DNA of 64,000 bases from UBA3775 sp964584255 (GTDB lineage: Bacteria > Bacillota > Clostridia > Lachnospirales > Lachnospiraceae): positions 108,916 through 172,915 of the forward strand of contig CAZOZM010000003.1 in NCBI GenBank assembly GCA_964584255.1, written 5' to 3'. A model generated the notes under the pieces. It saw nothing but the letters and a program-made list of their open reading frames with translations. It was not told where the DNA came from and did not search any database. A program made the position numbers and the translations under genes. This document shows, in pieces, positions 26,720 to 34,852 of the stretch (the stretch's first letter is position 1; every line of letters starts with the position of its first letter).

Positions 26720-27259
26720 TCAGCTTTTTTCTTTTGTTTCAGTCGGATAGTCATTGACTTTGCGGAGTATTTCCGCTCCGACTTCCACGAGCTGCTCCCT
26801 GTTAAACATCTCAATGCTTATCCAGGCTTTTCTCTTGTGTCTGTCAAGTTTCTTTATCGAGCTTTCCATTCCTTTAAGAGGTCCTGACAGAATAATAACC
26901 TTGTCATTTTCTATCAATCCCTCTGACATCTTCATGACGTCTTTATCGCCGATGAGTTTTTTTATCAGAATAACTTCATCTTCCTTCAGTGGAACAACCG
27001 TCTCCCCTGCTTTAAGAAGTTTCGTTATACCGTTTATTTTCTTCAACCCATCATTTAGCATTTCCAACTCGTCTGATATCATAAAAAGATAGCCCGGGAA
27101 TAATTTCTTTTTTCTGAGATGCCACTCCCCTTTGTACTTAATTTTTTCCTCATACATTGGAAGAACACACCTTTGAAGAATTTCTCCGGAAATCAGCCTT
27201 TCGCATTCCAGCTTAATCTTCTCTTCCTGTCCTGAACCGGTTTGAATTACATACCACAT
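26720..27259 (-). CDS. loaP: LoaP-type NusG-family transcription antiterminator
   Basis: Specialised NusG paralogue that lets RNA polymerase read through terminators in long biosynthetic operons. Seen: NGN domain from MWYVIQTGSGQEEKIK, LRKKKLFPGYLFM near 49-61 (the family FPGY motif), and a C-terminal KOW domain (VIILSGPLKGMESSIKKLD near 123-141). At 179 residues it has LoaP rather than housekeeping NusG length. It heads an operon of about 14 kb, preceded by a leader of about 300 nt with several inverted repeats and a hairpin-T6 just before its ribosome site, a plausible autoregulatory target. Confidence 0.88.
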   Translation of the reverse strand: MWYVIQTGSGQEEKIKLECERLISGEILQRCVLPMYEEKIKYKGEWHLRKKKLFPGYLFMISDELEMLNDGLKKINGITKLLKAGETVVPLKEDEVILIKKLIGDKDVMKMSEGLIENDKVIILSGPLKGMESSIKKLDRHKRKAWISIEMFNREQLVEVGAEILRKVNDYPTETKEKS

Positions 27260-27279
27260 ATTTCCTCCGTTCCTATCCC

Positions 27280-27309
27280 AAAAAAGCCGTGCTTCGCCAC
27301 TCAGCCTTC
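27280..27309 (-). terminator. Terminator-like hairpin in loaP leader
   Basis: On the minus strand a bulged stem (GGCT…GTGGC with GCAC…GGC, GAA loop, about 27286-27306) is followed by TTTTTT, ending 20 bp before the loaP start. Position between promoter and gene makes it an attenuator candidate rather than an operon end. Confidence 0.4.
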
Positions 27310-27395
27310 ATTCATGCTGATTTTCTGTCTTTTTATAACATCAGACTCATAAAAAACGCGGCAATGCGACGATTCTTCAGATACTGAATTTTTCT

Positions 27396-27536
27396 CCTTT
27401 TTTTGACGTACTAAACGAAAAAAAGGAATGCTCGAATAAAATTGAATTTTATTGATGCATCCCCTAATCAACTGTGTGAAGCGAAACTAAACCTCTCATT
27501 CATCTCGTCCCCGTGCCGTAATAACCAAGGAGGTTT
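27396..27536 (-). promoter_or_regulatory. Structured 5' leader of the capsule operon
   Basis: The untranslated leader from about 27563 to 27260 contains inverted repeats AAACCTC/GAGGTTT (27530-27536 with 27489-27495) and CCTTTTTTT/AAAAAAAGG (27418-27426 with 27396-27404). LoaP proteins are known to need an RNA hairpin in the leader; which hairpin would serve here cannot be told by eye. Confidence 0.4.
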
Positions 27537-27569
27537 TACCCCCCCCACAACTATTTTGCACCATAGAAG

Positions 27570-27598
27570 ATAATAACATATCAGCCAAGATATGTCAA
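27570..27598 (-). promoter_or_regulatory. Promoter of the loaP-capsule operon
   Basis: Minus-strand TTGACA (27593-27598) and TATTAT (27570-27575) with 17 bp spacing; the first gene is 310 bp downstream, so the transcript has a long leader. Confidence 0.75.
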
Positions 27599-27640
27599 TA
27601 AACTGTCGCTTTTCAGATGCTGTTTTAACCCTGAAAAAAA

Positions 27641-28375
27641 TTACGATTTTTTAACAATATTGGCGGGGTTGTTTGTGAATATTTTATTCCTAAGCTCCGT
27701 TCCGTACTTTTTAGCAACGTAATCAGCACATTTTCCGATTTTTGGCGGTCTGTTTTTCATGTTGTGGGCATCACTCCCGACAAAATCTACCAAATCTTCC
27801 TTCAAAAGCTTCTTGCAGAACTTCTTCATTTTATGTCCGTAGGTTCCAATGATACTGTCCGCATTTATCTGGATGTACGCTCCCATCCTCTTAAGCTTTT
27901 TAAGAAATTCAATATCTTCGCGTATCGGATAATACCTTTCCGCATGTGCGATAATAACTTCATAACCTGCCGATATGAGTTCATCCGTTCTTTCAAGAAT
28001 AAATCCCGCAGAATGAGTCGTGGAAAACTCTGCCAAAACAAATCTTCCGCCTCCAAGTCTGAGTTCCGGATTTCCTTCTATCCTTTCAAGCACTTCCATG
28101 TGCATAAAGCATTCGCATCCGAGATAGATTTCCAGGTCCGGAAATCTTTTCAGCGCCTCTGCTTTTATCATTTCATATCTGCTGACCACCTTTTCCAAGG
28201 GTGCTTCAAAAAGTTTCGGTCTCTGATGGGGCGTCATGATAATCACTCTGACCCCATCCTTATAATCCGCTTCAATTAATTCAAGTGCAGCTTCTGTGCT
28301 CTGCGCCCCATCGTCAACTCCGGGTACGAAGTGACAATGAATGTCATAGTATTTCATCCTTCCAGTCATCCTCAC
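27641..28375 (-). CDS. cpsB: CpsB/YwqE-type tyrosine-protein phosphatase (PHP family)
   Basis: Metal-dependent phosphatase that removes phosphate from CpsD-type kinases and thereby tunes capsule output. PHP-fold metal ligands seen: DIHCHFVPGVDDG near the N-terminus, TPHQRPKLFEA near 52, HAERYYPI near 149, and GSDAHNMKNRPP near 205. About 240 residues, normal. The start is uncertain: GTG at 28375, ATG at 28369 or ATG at 28357; the last fits the family start MKYYDIHCH but has a close-set ribosome site. It overlaps the end of the RmlD-like gene. It lies 25 kb from cpsC-cpsD, on the other side of the capsule operon. Confidence 0.9.
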   Translation of the reverse strand: MRMTGRMKYYDIHCHFVPGVDDGAQSTEAALELIEADYKDGVRVIIMTPHQRPKLFEAPLEKVVSRYEMIKAEALKRFPDLEIYLGCECFMHMEVLERIEGNPELRLGGGRFVLAEFSTTHSAGFILERTDELISAGYEVIIAHAERYYPIREDIEFLKKLKRMGAYIQINADSIIGTYGHKMKKFCKKLLKEDLVDFVGSDAHNMKNRPPKIGKCADYVAKKYGTELRNKIFTNNPANIVKKS

Positions 28376-29354
28376 TGACTGCCTTTTCAGGAATGTTTCC
28401 TCGATATCTGCGCCTGTATCTTATTTCTTTAAGATACCTTGCTATCGCACCCTGCCAGGACGGAAGCCGTCTAAACTTTCCTTCCTTTAGGGTTCTGTAT
28501 TTTTCCGGGCAGCCGTATTCCGAATTCTCGGGTTCTTCTTCAATCAGTCCTGCTGCCTTCTTTGCTTCATATTCTTCCTGAAATTTTTGGGCAGCTTCCC
28601 GTTCTGCCTTTGGGATTTTTACCACGACTTTATTCAAATGTCCGGCACGCACAAAAAGCTCTCTTATAAAATCCGCTTCCGTAACCGGTTCAATTTCTTT
28701 TGTAAGGTCGTAAATGCCATATGCCTTGGATTCAACCATGTCAACGAGAAGCCTTGCCAAATCTCTTGTGTATGTAGGCACTCCGCTTCTCTCCCGCTTA
28801 AGCACAACCTGTCGGGTTCCCTCTCCCTGAACGAGTCTTTCTCTTACATACTCTCCGCCCTGCATTCCGTAAAGCCACTGGGTCCTTACGACAATAGCCT
28901 CGTCAAGTATGTCAAATATGGTCTTTTCGGCCTTTTTCATTGCGGCCTCAAGCGTGCCTTCCTCATATCCCGGCTTCTGATACCTTGCCGGAATCTCGGA
29001 AAGCCTGTCCGTTCTCTCGACGAAAATAAGCTTCGCTCCGAGCCTTTTACAGACCTTCGCAAGATTTTCCGCCGTTTTAGTATAATAAGTAGTGGCACAA
29101 TGTATGACAACATCAATTCTGACCGAATCACACACCCTGTCCACCGTCGCATAGTTCTTGCAGTCCATTGAACAGTATGGAAGCCTTGAAATCATGGTTC
29201 CATCAGGCTCATTCGGATAAAACGTTGCAAGATCCGTGCCGAAACACTTGTATTTACGCGCAGCGACCTCATTCATGACATCATGACCAAGCTCACCCGC
29301 AACACCCGTAACGACAACAACCGTCCTGGTGTCAAAATCACCTAAACAATACAT
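28344..29354 (-). CDS. RmlD-like short-chain dehydrogenase homologue, possibly non-catalytic
   Basis: Resembles dTDP-4-dehydrorhamnose reductase: glycine motif GVAGELG at 17-23, VVIHCATT near 82-89, VVRTQWLYG near 155-163, and SGVPTYTRDLARLL. The Tyr-x3-Lys catalytic pair expected near residue 130 is not there: Y130 is followed by EEGT and lysines only from 140. An added charged C-terminal tail (about 250-336) is rich in Glu, Lys and Arg. No rmlA, rmlB or rmlC is in the window. It is the gene upstream of cpsB and overlaps it by about 30 bases. Function unknown; a regulatory or altered-substrate role is possible. Confidence 0.7.
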   Translation of the reverse strand: MYCLGDFDTRTVVVVTGVAGELGHDVMNEVAARKYKCFGTDLATFYPNEPDGTMISRLPYCSMDCKNYATVDRVCDSVRIDVVIHCATTYYTKTAENLAKVCKRLGAKLIFVERTDRLSEIPARYQKPGYEEGTLEAAMKKAEKTIFDILDEAIVVRTQWLYGMQGGEYVRERLVQGEGTRQVVLKRERSGVPTYTRDLARLLVDMVESKAYGIYDLTKEIEPVTEADFIRELFVRAGHLNKVVVKIPKAEREAAQKFQEEYEAKKAAGLIEEEPENSEYGCPEKYRTLKEGKFRRLPSWQGAIARYLKEIRYRRRYRGNIPEKAVSEDDWKDEIL

Positions 29355-29383
29355 ATTCTATTTTCTCTCTTCTCTATTACTCC

Positions 29384-29499
29384 ACGAACCGGAACGGTTC
29401 GTTGTCCCTTCGTACTCTAATTTCCTCAAGAATCCGACTTAAGCATCCTGCTTCCACACACTACCCTTCGGATTCTTGACACGAACCGGAACGGTTCGT
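29384..29499. repeat. Paired 19-bp palindromes flanking an 11-bp inverted repeat
   Basis: ACGAACCG-GAA-CGGTTCGT occurs identically at 29384-29402 and 29481-29499, 97 bp apart. Nested between them is a perfect inverted repeat CAAGAATCCGA (29427-29437) / TCGGATTCTTG (29468-29478). Lies in the gap between gpsA and the RmlD-like gene. Could be operator pairs, REP-like elements or an RNA fold. Confidence 0.7.
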
Positions 29500-29506
29500 T
29501 ATTAAC

Positions 29507-29540
29507 ACAAACCGGAGATTCTACAGAATCTCCAGTTTGT
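29507..29540 (-). terminator. Long hairpin overlapping the gpsA stop codon
   Basis: Arms of 16 bases (29507-29522 and 29525-29540, one mismatch) with a 2-base spacer; the gpsA stop TAG falls in the centre. No T-run follows on either strand, so it may stabilise the 3' end rather than terminate. Confidence 0.45.
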
Positions 29541-30549
29541 TATATTCATTCTTCTTATCCCTGTTCATCAGCTCCATAACCGCATCCTTCGGTGACTTCC
29601 CTTTATTTACGATTTCATTCACCGCCATGATTATAGGCATATCAACTTCATACTTCTGAGCCAGTTCCATTGCAGCCGGTATTGCATTGATTCCTTCAAC
29701 AACCATACCAACCTGCTTAACGGCTTCTGCTGCCGGTACTCCTTCGCCTATAAGCATTCCTGCTCTGTTATTTCTGCTGTGTACGCTTGTCGCAGTCACA
29801 ATAAGATCACCGATTCCGGCAAGTCCGTAGAATGTTCTGCTGTCGCATCCCATTTCCATGCCAAGTCGTGTAATCTCAGCCATACCTCTTGTAATAAGAG
29901 CCGCTTTTGTATTGTCTCCATATCCGATTCCAACTGAAATTCCTGCGGCAAGTGCCATTACATTTTTAAGGGCTCCGCAAAGCTCAACGCCTTTGACATC
30001 GGTATTCGTATAAACTCGCATGCATGTGTTCATAAACACATCCTGCACAGTCTTTGCCGTCTCAAGATCTTCACATGCGGAAACGATTGTCGTAGGCATG
30101 TCTTTTGCCACTTCTTCAGCATGTGTCGGACCGGAAAGTGCTACAGGTCTGACATCACTCTTTCCTGCCTTTACCATTTCGTCCTTAATTATTTCCGTCA
30201 TTGTTAAGAGTGTGTCCGGCTCTATTCCCTTCGCCACATCAACAATTATCTGGTCGTTTTTAACATAAGGAGCCGCATTTTTAGCCGTTCCCCTTACGAA
30301 TACGGACGGAACTGCAACAAGAATAATATCCTTGTCCGTACACGCTTCACTCAAATCTTTTGTAAATCGCATTTCATCCGGTATCTGCATATATGTAAGA
30401 TTAGGATGGATTCTTGTGCTGCTGAGGTTGTCTATTTCCTGTGGAAGAGCAGACCATACCACCACATCATTTCCATTGTTCGTGAGCATTCTTGCAAGAG
30501 CTATGCCCCAGGTTCCTGCTCCTAAAACACCGATTTTCTTCATTTTCAT
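29521..30549 (-). CDS. gpsA: Glycerol-3-phosphate dehydrogenase [NAD(P)+]
   Basis: Reduces dihydroxyacetone phosphate to sn-glycerol-3-phosphate for phospholipid synthesis. Seen: Rossmann motif IGVLGAGTWGIALARML at the N-terminus, VDVAKGIE near 105, SGPTHAEEVA near 139, and the C-terminal catalytic stretch ELCGALKNVMALAAGI with K in LKN, then NTKAALITRG. An upstream TTG extends the frame, but ATG at 30549 with AAAGGA fits better; 342 residues. Next upstream is a gap of about 290 bp after the AAA pseudogene. A long palindrome covers the stop codon. Confidence 0.95.
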   Translation of the reverse strand: MKMKKIGVLGAGTWGIALARMLTNNGNDVVVWSALPQEIDNLSSTRIHPNLTYMQIPDEMRFTKDLSEACTDKDIILVAVPSVFVRGTAKNAAPYVKNDQIIVDVAKGIEPDTLLTMTEIIKDEMVKAGKSDVRPVALSGPTHAEEVAKDMPTTIVSACEDLETAKTVQDVFMNTCMRVYTNTDVKGVELCGALKNVMALAAGISVGIGYGDNTKAALITRGMAEITRLGMEMGCDSRTFYGLAGIGDLIVTATSVHSRNNRAGMLIGEGVPAAEAVKQVGMVVEGINAIPAAMELAQKYEVDMPIIMAVNEIVNKGKSPKDAVMELMNRDKKNEYNKLEIL

Positions 30550-30837
30550 TTTTCCTTTCGTAGACAGCAAAAGCTGTAGTTGGTAACATTTTAATCTCTT
30601 TTAGGATATTTTTCAATACACTGTTACAATATTACAGGTTAATTTTATTCCCGCTTCATTCTTTTTCCCCTTGTTTCGACAAATCACGATGTGTAGCTCT
30701 TTCCCGCAGAGATCGTATTCTCCGGTAAAGACATTAAATTTCAGTCTTCTTTTCGATACAGATAAAAAAAGCACCTCTGCCGTGCCGTTACCAAAGTTTG
30801 TTTTTGGGGTACATCCCGCAGAAATGCTTTTATTCAA
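30550..30837. other. Gap between gpsA and AAA pseudogene
   Basis: Holds a weak minus-strand hairpin (GCAC/GTGC) with T7 near 30765-30785 that may end the pseudogene transcript, and a low-quality 74-codon frame not accepted as a gene. No clear gpsA promoter. Confidence 0.4.
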
Positions 30838-32121
30838 TTAGTTTTTCAAACTTCCGATAGGCACAACGTACACGCCATCATGACGGCGATATGCATAATC
30901 CCCGGTTCCTGTCAGAACCATGAGAAATGACGGTGCATTCATCTTGTCAGTATCAATCTTCGCCTCCATTGCCTTTAGGCTCTTTGCACCTTCCTCAATC
31001 AGCCTGTCACCACCGAGTTTAATTTCAATGAGTCCATATTTACCATTTCTGAGATGTATAACCGCATCGCACTCCTGACCGTCCTTGTCACGATAATGGT
31101 AAACTTCACCATTTAAAGAATCCGCAAACACTCGCAAATCGCGAATTCAGAGCGTTTCAAAGAGAAAACCGAATGTCTTGAGGTCATTTATCAGGTCATT
31201 CGGGTCAATCCCCAACGCCGCAGCAGCGATGGACGGATCGATATAATACCTTGTATCAGACGAACGTATTGCCGTTTTTGACCGCAGATTAGGATTTCAT
31301 GCAGGCATATCTTCCACGACAAAAATCTTGCGAAGTGCATTGACATAAGAAGCAACCGTATCTTCACTGACAGGTGTCTCATCATTTGCCGCTACATCCT
31401 GTGCCAACACCGTGTTCGGCACTTGCGCTCCCTGGTTTCTTGCATAGGAACGCATCAGCCGTTTCACACGTTCCGCATTTTTCTGCACCTCATCAGCACG
31501 GTTAATATCGGAGTGCACAACAGCATCATAGTAATCCATTGCCTGATCCAATGCAATCTCATCTCTCATTTCTACCGCCTGTGGCCATCCGCCCCTGCAG
31601 ATAAGGAACGCCAATCGTTCAATACTGAGTTTAGAATCTCCATCAACTTCCGCACTTCCGTCAAACAGTTCTTTGAGACTTACATCACCTGTGGAATCAC
31701 CCGATTCGTACAGACTCATTGGTCTCATGGTCAGCCATGTGAACCGTCCTGTACCGGAGTGAGTAATTTCCTTCGTATCCGCAGGAACAGCAGAACCGGT
31801 CAGAACAAACTGTCCTAACTCTCCGCGGTGGTCAACCTCAAAACGTATGGCATCCCATAGTTTCGGAGCAAGTTGCCATTCATCGATAAGTCTCGGCGTT
31901 GAACCTTTCAGCAATCGCTTAGGATTCAACTCCGACATGGTGATATTCTGTTCTTTCTTTTCAGGTTCATCCATATATAGAATACTGGCGGCAAGTTGCT
32001 CCGCAGTAGTAGTCTTACCGCACCATTTCGGTCCTTCTATCAGGACCGCACCTTTGCCTTCCAATTTACGTTTCAGTATATCATCAGCAATTCTCTTTCT
32101 GTATTTTTTCACCTGAAACAC
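30838..32121 (-). pseudogene. AAA_14/DUF4143 ATP-binding protein with two in-frame TGA codons
   Basis: Reads as one 427-codon AAA_14-DUF4143 protein in a single frame, broken only by TGA at 31297-31299 and TGA at 31147-31149. N-terminal part: Walker A EGPKWCGKTTTAEQL near 30, RLIDEWQLAPKLWDAIR near 97, FVLTGSAVP near 125, and GGWPQAV. After TGA1: NPNLRSKTAIR…YYIDPSIAAAALGI; after TGA2: IRDLRVFADSLNGEVYHYRDKDGQECDAVI, the DUF4143 end with nuclease-like residues. By family comparison TGA1 sits where Trp is usual (DMPAWNPNLR) and TGA2 where Cys or Val is usual. No frameshift. Most likely a recent pseudogene; readthrough cannot be excluded. Confidence 0.8.
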
Positions 32122-32145
32122 CTCGTTTACATTTATATTATCTGT

Positions 32146-32174
32146 ATAATATCCCGATGTTATGAATTTTACAA
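32146..32174 (-). promoter_or_regulatory. Promoter of the AAA_14/DUF4143 gene
   Basis: Minus-strand TTGTAA (32169-32174) and TATTAT (32146-32151), 17 bp apart, directly downstream of the 23-bp tandem repeats. Confidence 0.55.
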
Positions 32175-32181
32175 CTTTTTT

Positions 32182-32242
32182 CGGCGTGTTGGCGGATTAT
32201 TTTTCGGCGTGTTGGCGGATTATTTTTCGGCGTGTTGGCGGA
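32182..32242. repeat. 23-bp tandem repeat, about 2.7 copies
   Basis: Unit CGGCGTGTTGGCGGATTATTTTT repeated with a period of exactly 23 bp (starts at 32182, 32205, 32228; the last copy is partial), with no base changes among copies. GC-rich cores alternate with T-runs. It ends 8 bp upstream of the -35 of the AAA/DUF4143 promoter. No spacer structure, so not a CRISPR. Confidence 0.9.
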
Positions 32243-32329
32243 ACACTTTTTGCTGAATTAATAGTGTCAGTAAATTTGATACCATTTACTCCACAGTCTA
32301 AAGACCATGGATTTTCCGCAGAAATATTA

Positions 32330-32373
32330 TAAAAAGGGCATTTTATCCATACCAAATACAGATAAAACACCCT
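32330..32373 (-). terminator. Intrinsic terminator after the PqqD-like gene
   Basis: Minus-strand 13-bp stem (32361-32373 with 32335-32347, two G-U pairs), 13-base loop, then a T-run at 32331-32334. Lies 140 bp downstream of the PqqD-like stop. Confidence 0.75.
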
Positions 32374-32510
32374 TTCAGACAGCCTGAAATCCGGCCTGAA
32401 CATTATTCAATTTACCGTTAATGCAACATTTCATGCAATATGACTGCTTCGGAAGTTTCTTTTCCGATTTGTCGTAATTACAATGCAAGGAAATTCCTGC
32501 ATCCTGATTT

Positions 32511-32879
32511 CTACGGCGTCTTTAGTTTTATAAAACCGTTTCTCTCAAGCGTAATCATAAAGTTAATTACTCTCTTGAGCATATCCCCGGCTTCTTCAGG
32601 AAATTCTTCTTCCATGGCCTTTTCTATGTCATAAATTGAAGCTTTTCCGTCTATCATCAGCCAAAGTGCAGAACCATGTCCGTCAAGCAGAATGTGACTG
32701 GTCTTAGGTTTATGGAAAAACTTCTGCGCCACACGGTTATAGAAGCCTTTGTTCTCCATTTCGATTTCTATCTTGGATTCTCCCACCTGTTTCCATGGTC
32801 TGTCTTCGGAATGAAGCGGTATCATGTCCAGATAATTACGTTCGACCTTCTTAACTTTTCTGCCTGTTTTTTTTGCCAT
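32511..32879 (-). CDS. PqqD-family small protein
   Basis: A 122-residue protein with the PqqD fold: GFYNRVAQKFFHKPK, LDGHGSALWLMIDGKASIYDIEKAMEEEF (DGxxSALW…) near 64-92, and VINFMITLERNGFIKL at the end. PqqD-like proteins usually bind peptide substrates for radical-SAM or other peptide-modifying enzymes, but none is in this window. It begins with TAATG, overlapping the OPT transporter stop by one base, so the pair is coupled. A role in handling peptides brought in or out by the transporter is inference. Confidence 0.8.
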   Translation of the reverse strand: MAKKTGRKVKKVERNYLDMIPLHSEDRPWKQVGESKIEIEMENKGFYNRVAQKFFHKPKTSHILLDGHGSALWLMIDGKASIYDIEKAMEEEFPEEAGDMLKRVINFMITLERNGFIKLKTP

Positions 32880-34774
32880 TATTCTGCCTTTCCTTTTTCT
32901 TTCCTGGTAATGATAAATACCATTATTGCAACGAGAATTGCAAAGAATACGCAGCCTCCGATGTTTCCAAGATTGATTTTTTCGCTTATATCAATCTTTC
33001 CGTCTATCTTGAGCACTGCAAATACTGCAAGAAGTATTCCTACGAGTCCTTCACCCGCAATCATACCTGATGAGTAGAGTATTCCGTTTGAAACGATTTC
33101 CTCACGTCTCTTTTCATCCTTGAACTTCTTCTTTTCGATTATGAGCTTGAGAAGTCCGCCGACCATGATTGGTGTTGAAAGATGAATTGGAAGGTAAAGT
33201 CCGATGGCAAATGGAAGAACCGGAATTCCGAGTATTTCAACAATGATTGCGATAAACACACCTGCGAAAACAAGTGTCCAAGGAAGATTTCCTTCCATAA
33301 CGCCTTCAACTACCATCTTCATAAGTGTTGCCTGTGGTGCAGGAAGTGCCTCCGAGCCATATCCCCATGCACTGTTAAGAAGATAAAGAACGCCTCCGAT
33401 TGCAAGACCTGAGCATACAGCTCCGATAAGTTCTCCTATCTGCTGTTTATAAGGTGTTGCTCCGACAATATATCCTGTCTTTAAATCCTGTGATGTGTCT
33501 CCTGCCATTGCTGCTACGATACAGATAACTGTTCCGATGCAGATTGCAGTTGTCATTCCTGTGATTCCGGTATTTCCGGTCTGTTTGAGAATGATTGTTG
33601 AAAGGAGAAGTGTTGCAATTGCCATACCCGATACCGGATTATTTGATGAGCCTACGATACCTACCATTCTTGAGGATACAGTGGCAAAGAAGAATCCGAA
33701 TACGATTACAATAAGCATTGCAAGTGGTGAGATTGGAATTGATGGAACAAGAACAAGTACCACTGCAGTAATGATTACTCCGATTACAACAGTTAACATT
33801 GGTAAGTCTTTTTCCGTTCTCAGGCTTCCGCCCTTATGTCCGAAACCTTTCATTGCTTTTGTAAAGGTTCTGATAATAAGAGGAAGTGATTTAACAAGAC
33901 TTAAAATTCCGCCGCATGCTACCGCACCGGCACCGATGTATCTGATATAACTTCCCCAAAGTGTTCCCGTACTGAGTGTACTGATTGGATCTGTTGCAGG
34001 GAACATTACCATGTCACCACCGAATAAAACGATAAGCGGCATAATTACGAACCATCCGAGTACTGCTCCGCTAAGGAGATAAGATGAAACCTTCGCTCCG
34101 CAGATGTAACCTACTCCGACAAGGGCAGGAAGTACATCCATTCCAATTCCTGAACCTTTGTAGGACTTGATTGTGTAATCAACTTCACTAGGGAAGAGCT
34201 TAAGTCCGTCTGCGATAAACTTATAAACTGCAGAGATGCCAAGTCCCGAGAATACAAGTTTGGATTTTGAACCGCCTTCTTCTCCGGCAAGAAGAACTTC
34301 CGCACATGCCTGTCCCTCAGGGAAAGGAAGTGTTCCGTGTTCCTCAACAATAAGTGCCGTACGAAGCGGAATCATGAATAGTACACCTATAATTCCGCCT
34401 CCAATTGCAAGAATTGCAATTACAAGGAATGATGGTGCTTTTATTGAAGGATCTTCTTCCGCCCACATAAATAATGCAGGAAGTGTAAAGATCGCTCCGG
34501 CTGCAAGAGACTCTCCTGCAGAACCTATGGTCTGTACCATATTGTTTTCAAGTATCGAATCTCTTTTTAATATAACTCGGATTACACCCATTGAAAGAAC
34601 CGCTGCAGGAATTGATGCCGAAACCGTCATTCCTACTCTGAGTCCGAGATATGCATTGGCTGCTCCGAATACTACGGCAAGAATAATTCCGAGAATTACG
34701 GACGTTACTGTAAATTCTCTTACTGTTGAATCTGCCGAAATAAAGGGTTTAAAGTTTTCCTTCTTTTCATTCAT
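32879..34774 (-). CDS. OPT-family oligopeptide transporter
   Basis: Integral membrane transporter of the oligopeptide transporter superfamily, 631 residues with about 14-16 helices. Seen: N-terminal REFTVTSVILGIILAVVFGAANAYLGLRVG typical of prokaryotic OPT, GTLPFPEGQACAEVLLAGEEGG near 150, and AGDTSQDLKTGYIVGATPYKQQ near 430-450, the family hallmark. GGAGG precedes the ATG. Substrates in the family are peptides or metal chelates. Coupled to the PqqD-like gene downstream. Confidence 0.92.
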   Translation of the reverse strand: MNEKKENFKPFISADSTVREFTVTSVILGIILAVVFGAANAYLGLRVGMTVSASIPAAVLSMGVIRVILKRDSILENNMVQTIGSAGESLAAGAIFTLPALFMWAEEDPSIKAPSFLVIAILAIGGGIIGVLFMIPLRTALIVEEHGTLPFPEGQACAEVLLAGEEGGSKSKLVFSGLGISAVYKFIADGLKLFPSEVDYTIKSYKGSGIGMDVLPALVGVGYICGAKVSSYLLSGAVLGWFVIMPLIVLFGGDMVMFPATDPISTLSTGTLWGSYIRYIGAGAVACGGILSLVKSLPLIIRTFTKAMKGFGHKGGSLRTEKDLPMLTVVIGVIITAVVLVLVPSIPISPLAMLIVIVFGFFFATVSSRMVGIVGSSNNPVSGMAIATLLLSTIILKQTGNTGITGMTTAICIGTVICIVAAMAGDTSQDLKTGYIVGATPYKQQIGELIGAVCSGLAIGGVLYLLNSAWGYGSEALPAPQATLMKMVVEGVMEGNLPWTLVFAGVFIAIIVEILGIPVLPFAIGLYLPIHLSTPIMVGGLLKLIIEKKKFKDEKRREEIVSNGILYSSGMIAGEGLVGILLAVFAVLKIDGKIDISEKINLGNIGGCVFFAILVAIMVFIITRKEKGKAE

Positions 34775-34852
34775 ATGAAATCCTCCGTTCTTTGGTGAAT
34801 TCTACCTTCACCTGTCTTTTAAACGTCTTTTAGACAGAATATATCCATTATA

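Noticed and set aside
27440..27520. 11-codon leader peptide in the loaP leader
   Set aside because: ATG with a weak ribosome site and no run of a single amino acid that would indicate attenuation by translation.
27764..28279. 171-codon plus-strand frame
   Set aside because: Entirely antisense to cpsB; rich in Phe, Lys and His as expected from the opposite frame.
28587..29171. 194-codon plus-strand frame
   Set aside because: Antisense to the RmlD-like gene; no motif.
30613..30837. 74-codon minus-strand frame after the AAA/DUF4143 pseudogene
   Set aside because: TTG start without ribosome site, no recognisable motif, overlaps a hairpin-T7 that likely ends the upstream transcript.
32182..32242. 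Possible CRISPR repeats
   Set aside because: Units are directly tandem with no spacers and no cas genes are near.
34236..34778. 180-codon plus-strand frame
   Set aside because: Antisense to the OPT transporter gene; open by codon bias only.
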